NCBI GenBank assembly: GCA_964600615.1
Contig: CAZRJK010000023.1
Coordinates: 1-14,184 of the forward strand
Reading direction: 5' to 3'
DNA from: RUG11198 sp964600615
GTDB lineage: Bacteria > Bacillota_I > Bacilli_A > RF39 > UBA660
DNA length: 14,184 bases
In this document: piece after piece, positions 13,605 through 14,184 of the stretch
How the letters are laid out: each line of letters starts with the position of its first letter
How positions within the stretch are numbered: position 1 is the stretch's first letter
Position numbers and translations under genes: made by a program
The notes under the pieces: model-generated
What the model was told of the DNA's origin: nothing
The model's input: the letters and a program-made list of their open reading frames with translations, nothing else
Database searches by the model: none

Positions 13605-14184
13605 AAAAATTATCTCTATCTCTTAGGAAAGGAGGTACATCAAAGTCTGTATCTATTTCTTCTTTATCTGTTACATCCTTATATAGTTCTGTACGATTTC
13701 CTGTTACATTATGATATAATGGTTCGCTTTGTTCTTCAAAACCAGTTGCGATTACGGTTACGATTACTTCATCGTTTAGGTTTTCATTTATTACAGCTCC
13801 GAAGATAGTATTTATATCAGTGTTAGCTGCACTTCTTATTATTTCAGCTGCTTCTTCTACTTCAAATAGTGTTAAAGAAGCTCCACCTGTTACATTTATA
13901 ATAGCATCGGTTGCTCCATCAATTGATGTTTCTAGTAATGGACTAGATACAGCTTGTTTTGCTGCTTCTACAGCTCTTCCTTCACCTGAACCTACACCAA
14001 TACCAATTAAAGCGTTACCTCTATCTTTCATTACAGTTTTAACATCGGCAAAGTCTAGGTTTACTAATCCTGCTACTGCTATTAAATCTGATATTGATTG
14101 AACTCCTCTATGTAATACGCTATCTACTTCTCTGAATGCATCTAGCATTGGTGTTGTTTTATCTATTAATTCTCTTAATCTATC
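13603..14184 (-). CDS. ftsZ: Cell division protein FtsZ, C-terminal 193 residues; gene continues past the right edge
   Basis: Tubulin-like GTPase that forms the cytokinetic ring. The visible part starts mid-gene at DRLRELIDKTTPMLDAFREVDSVL, in frame from base 14184. It includes GVQSISDLIAVAGLVNLDFADVK, the GIGVGSGEGRAVEAA segment, and the C-terminal subdomain through VTVIATGF. A very short linker (about 25 residues) leads to the conserved tail peptide FDVPPFLRDRDNF, which in the family binds FtsA, SepF and other partners. The N-terminal GTP-binding half, including the GGGTGTG loop, lies outside the window. The internal Met at 14148 is not the start, since family sequence continues upstream. 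Confidence 0.97.
   Translation of the reverse strand, partial: DRLRELIDKTTPMLDAFREVDSVLHRGVQSISDLIAVAGLVNLDFADVKTVMKDRGNALIGIGVGSGEGRAVEAAKQAVSSPLLETSIDGATDAIINVTGGASLTLFEVEEAAEIIRSAANTDINTIFGAVINENLNDEVIVTVIATGFEEQSEPLYHNVTGNRTELYKDVTDKEEIDTDFDVPPFLRDRDNF

Overview
The window is strongly AT-rich chromosomal DNA from a Gram-positive, Firmicutes-type bacterium. The signs are strong AGGAGG-type ribosome binding sites, A/T-ending codons, a lipobox lipoprotein, FtsZ/FtsW, a YtxG/YtxH-like pair and a CotY/CotZ-type spore coat protein. Tryptophan is encoded by TGG and TGA is used as a stop in rpoZ, so the standard bacterial code applies rather than the Mycoplasma code. The combination of an AT-rich genome, a thioester-domain adhesin and a long protein with a formylglycine-generating-enzyme-like fold recalls uncultured gut-associated Bacilli. 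That placement is inference from general familiarity; no rRNA is present to confirm it.

Layout, left to right. Positions 1-1098 (minus strand) hold the N-terminal 366 residues of a secreted thioester-domain surface protein, running off the left edge in a tandem 28-residue repeat. Positions 1168-3683 hold pnp and rpsO (minus), with a hairpin between them and a structured leader upstream of rpsO. Positions 3800-4987 encode a divergent AGCS-type amino acid symporter (minus), apparently without a Shine-Dalgarno. Positions 5102-5527 (plus) encode a cysteine-rich CotY/CotZ-like coat protein behind a sigma-K-like promoter. Positions 5539-8186 (minus) carry ftsW, an HD-domain protein and an MscS channel. 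Positions 8252-10063 (minus) encode a 603-residue membrane-anchored protein with a C-terminal FGE/C-type-lectin-like region. Positions 10123-12616 (minus) form a tight four-gene operon: lipoprotein, 375-residue charged protein, YtxG/DUF948-like protein and YtxH. Positions 12725-12913 (plus) encode a tiny Gly/Tyr/Pro-rich protein. Positions 12910-13481 (minus) carry rpoZ translationally coupled to a type IV prepilin-like gene. Positions 13603-14184 are the C-terminal part of ftsZ, cut by the right edge.

The themes are housekeeping (RNA decay, ribosome, RNA polymerase, division and septal wall synthesis) interleaved with cell-surface genes (adhesin, lectin-fold protein, lipoprotein, pilin-like protein, spore coat). 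No mobile element, CRISPR array, tRNA or rRNA was seen, and no gene-free stretch exceeds about 125 bases. The least explained items are the lipoprotein/375-residue protein/ytxGH operon, the rpoZ-prepilin pair, the lectin-fold protein, and the coat-like protein with its candidate mother-cell promoter.
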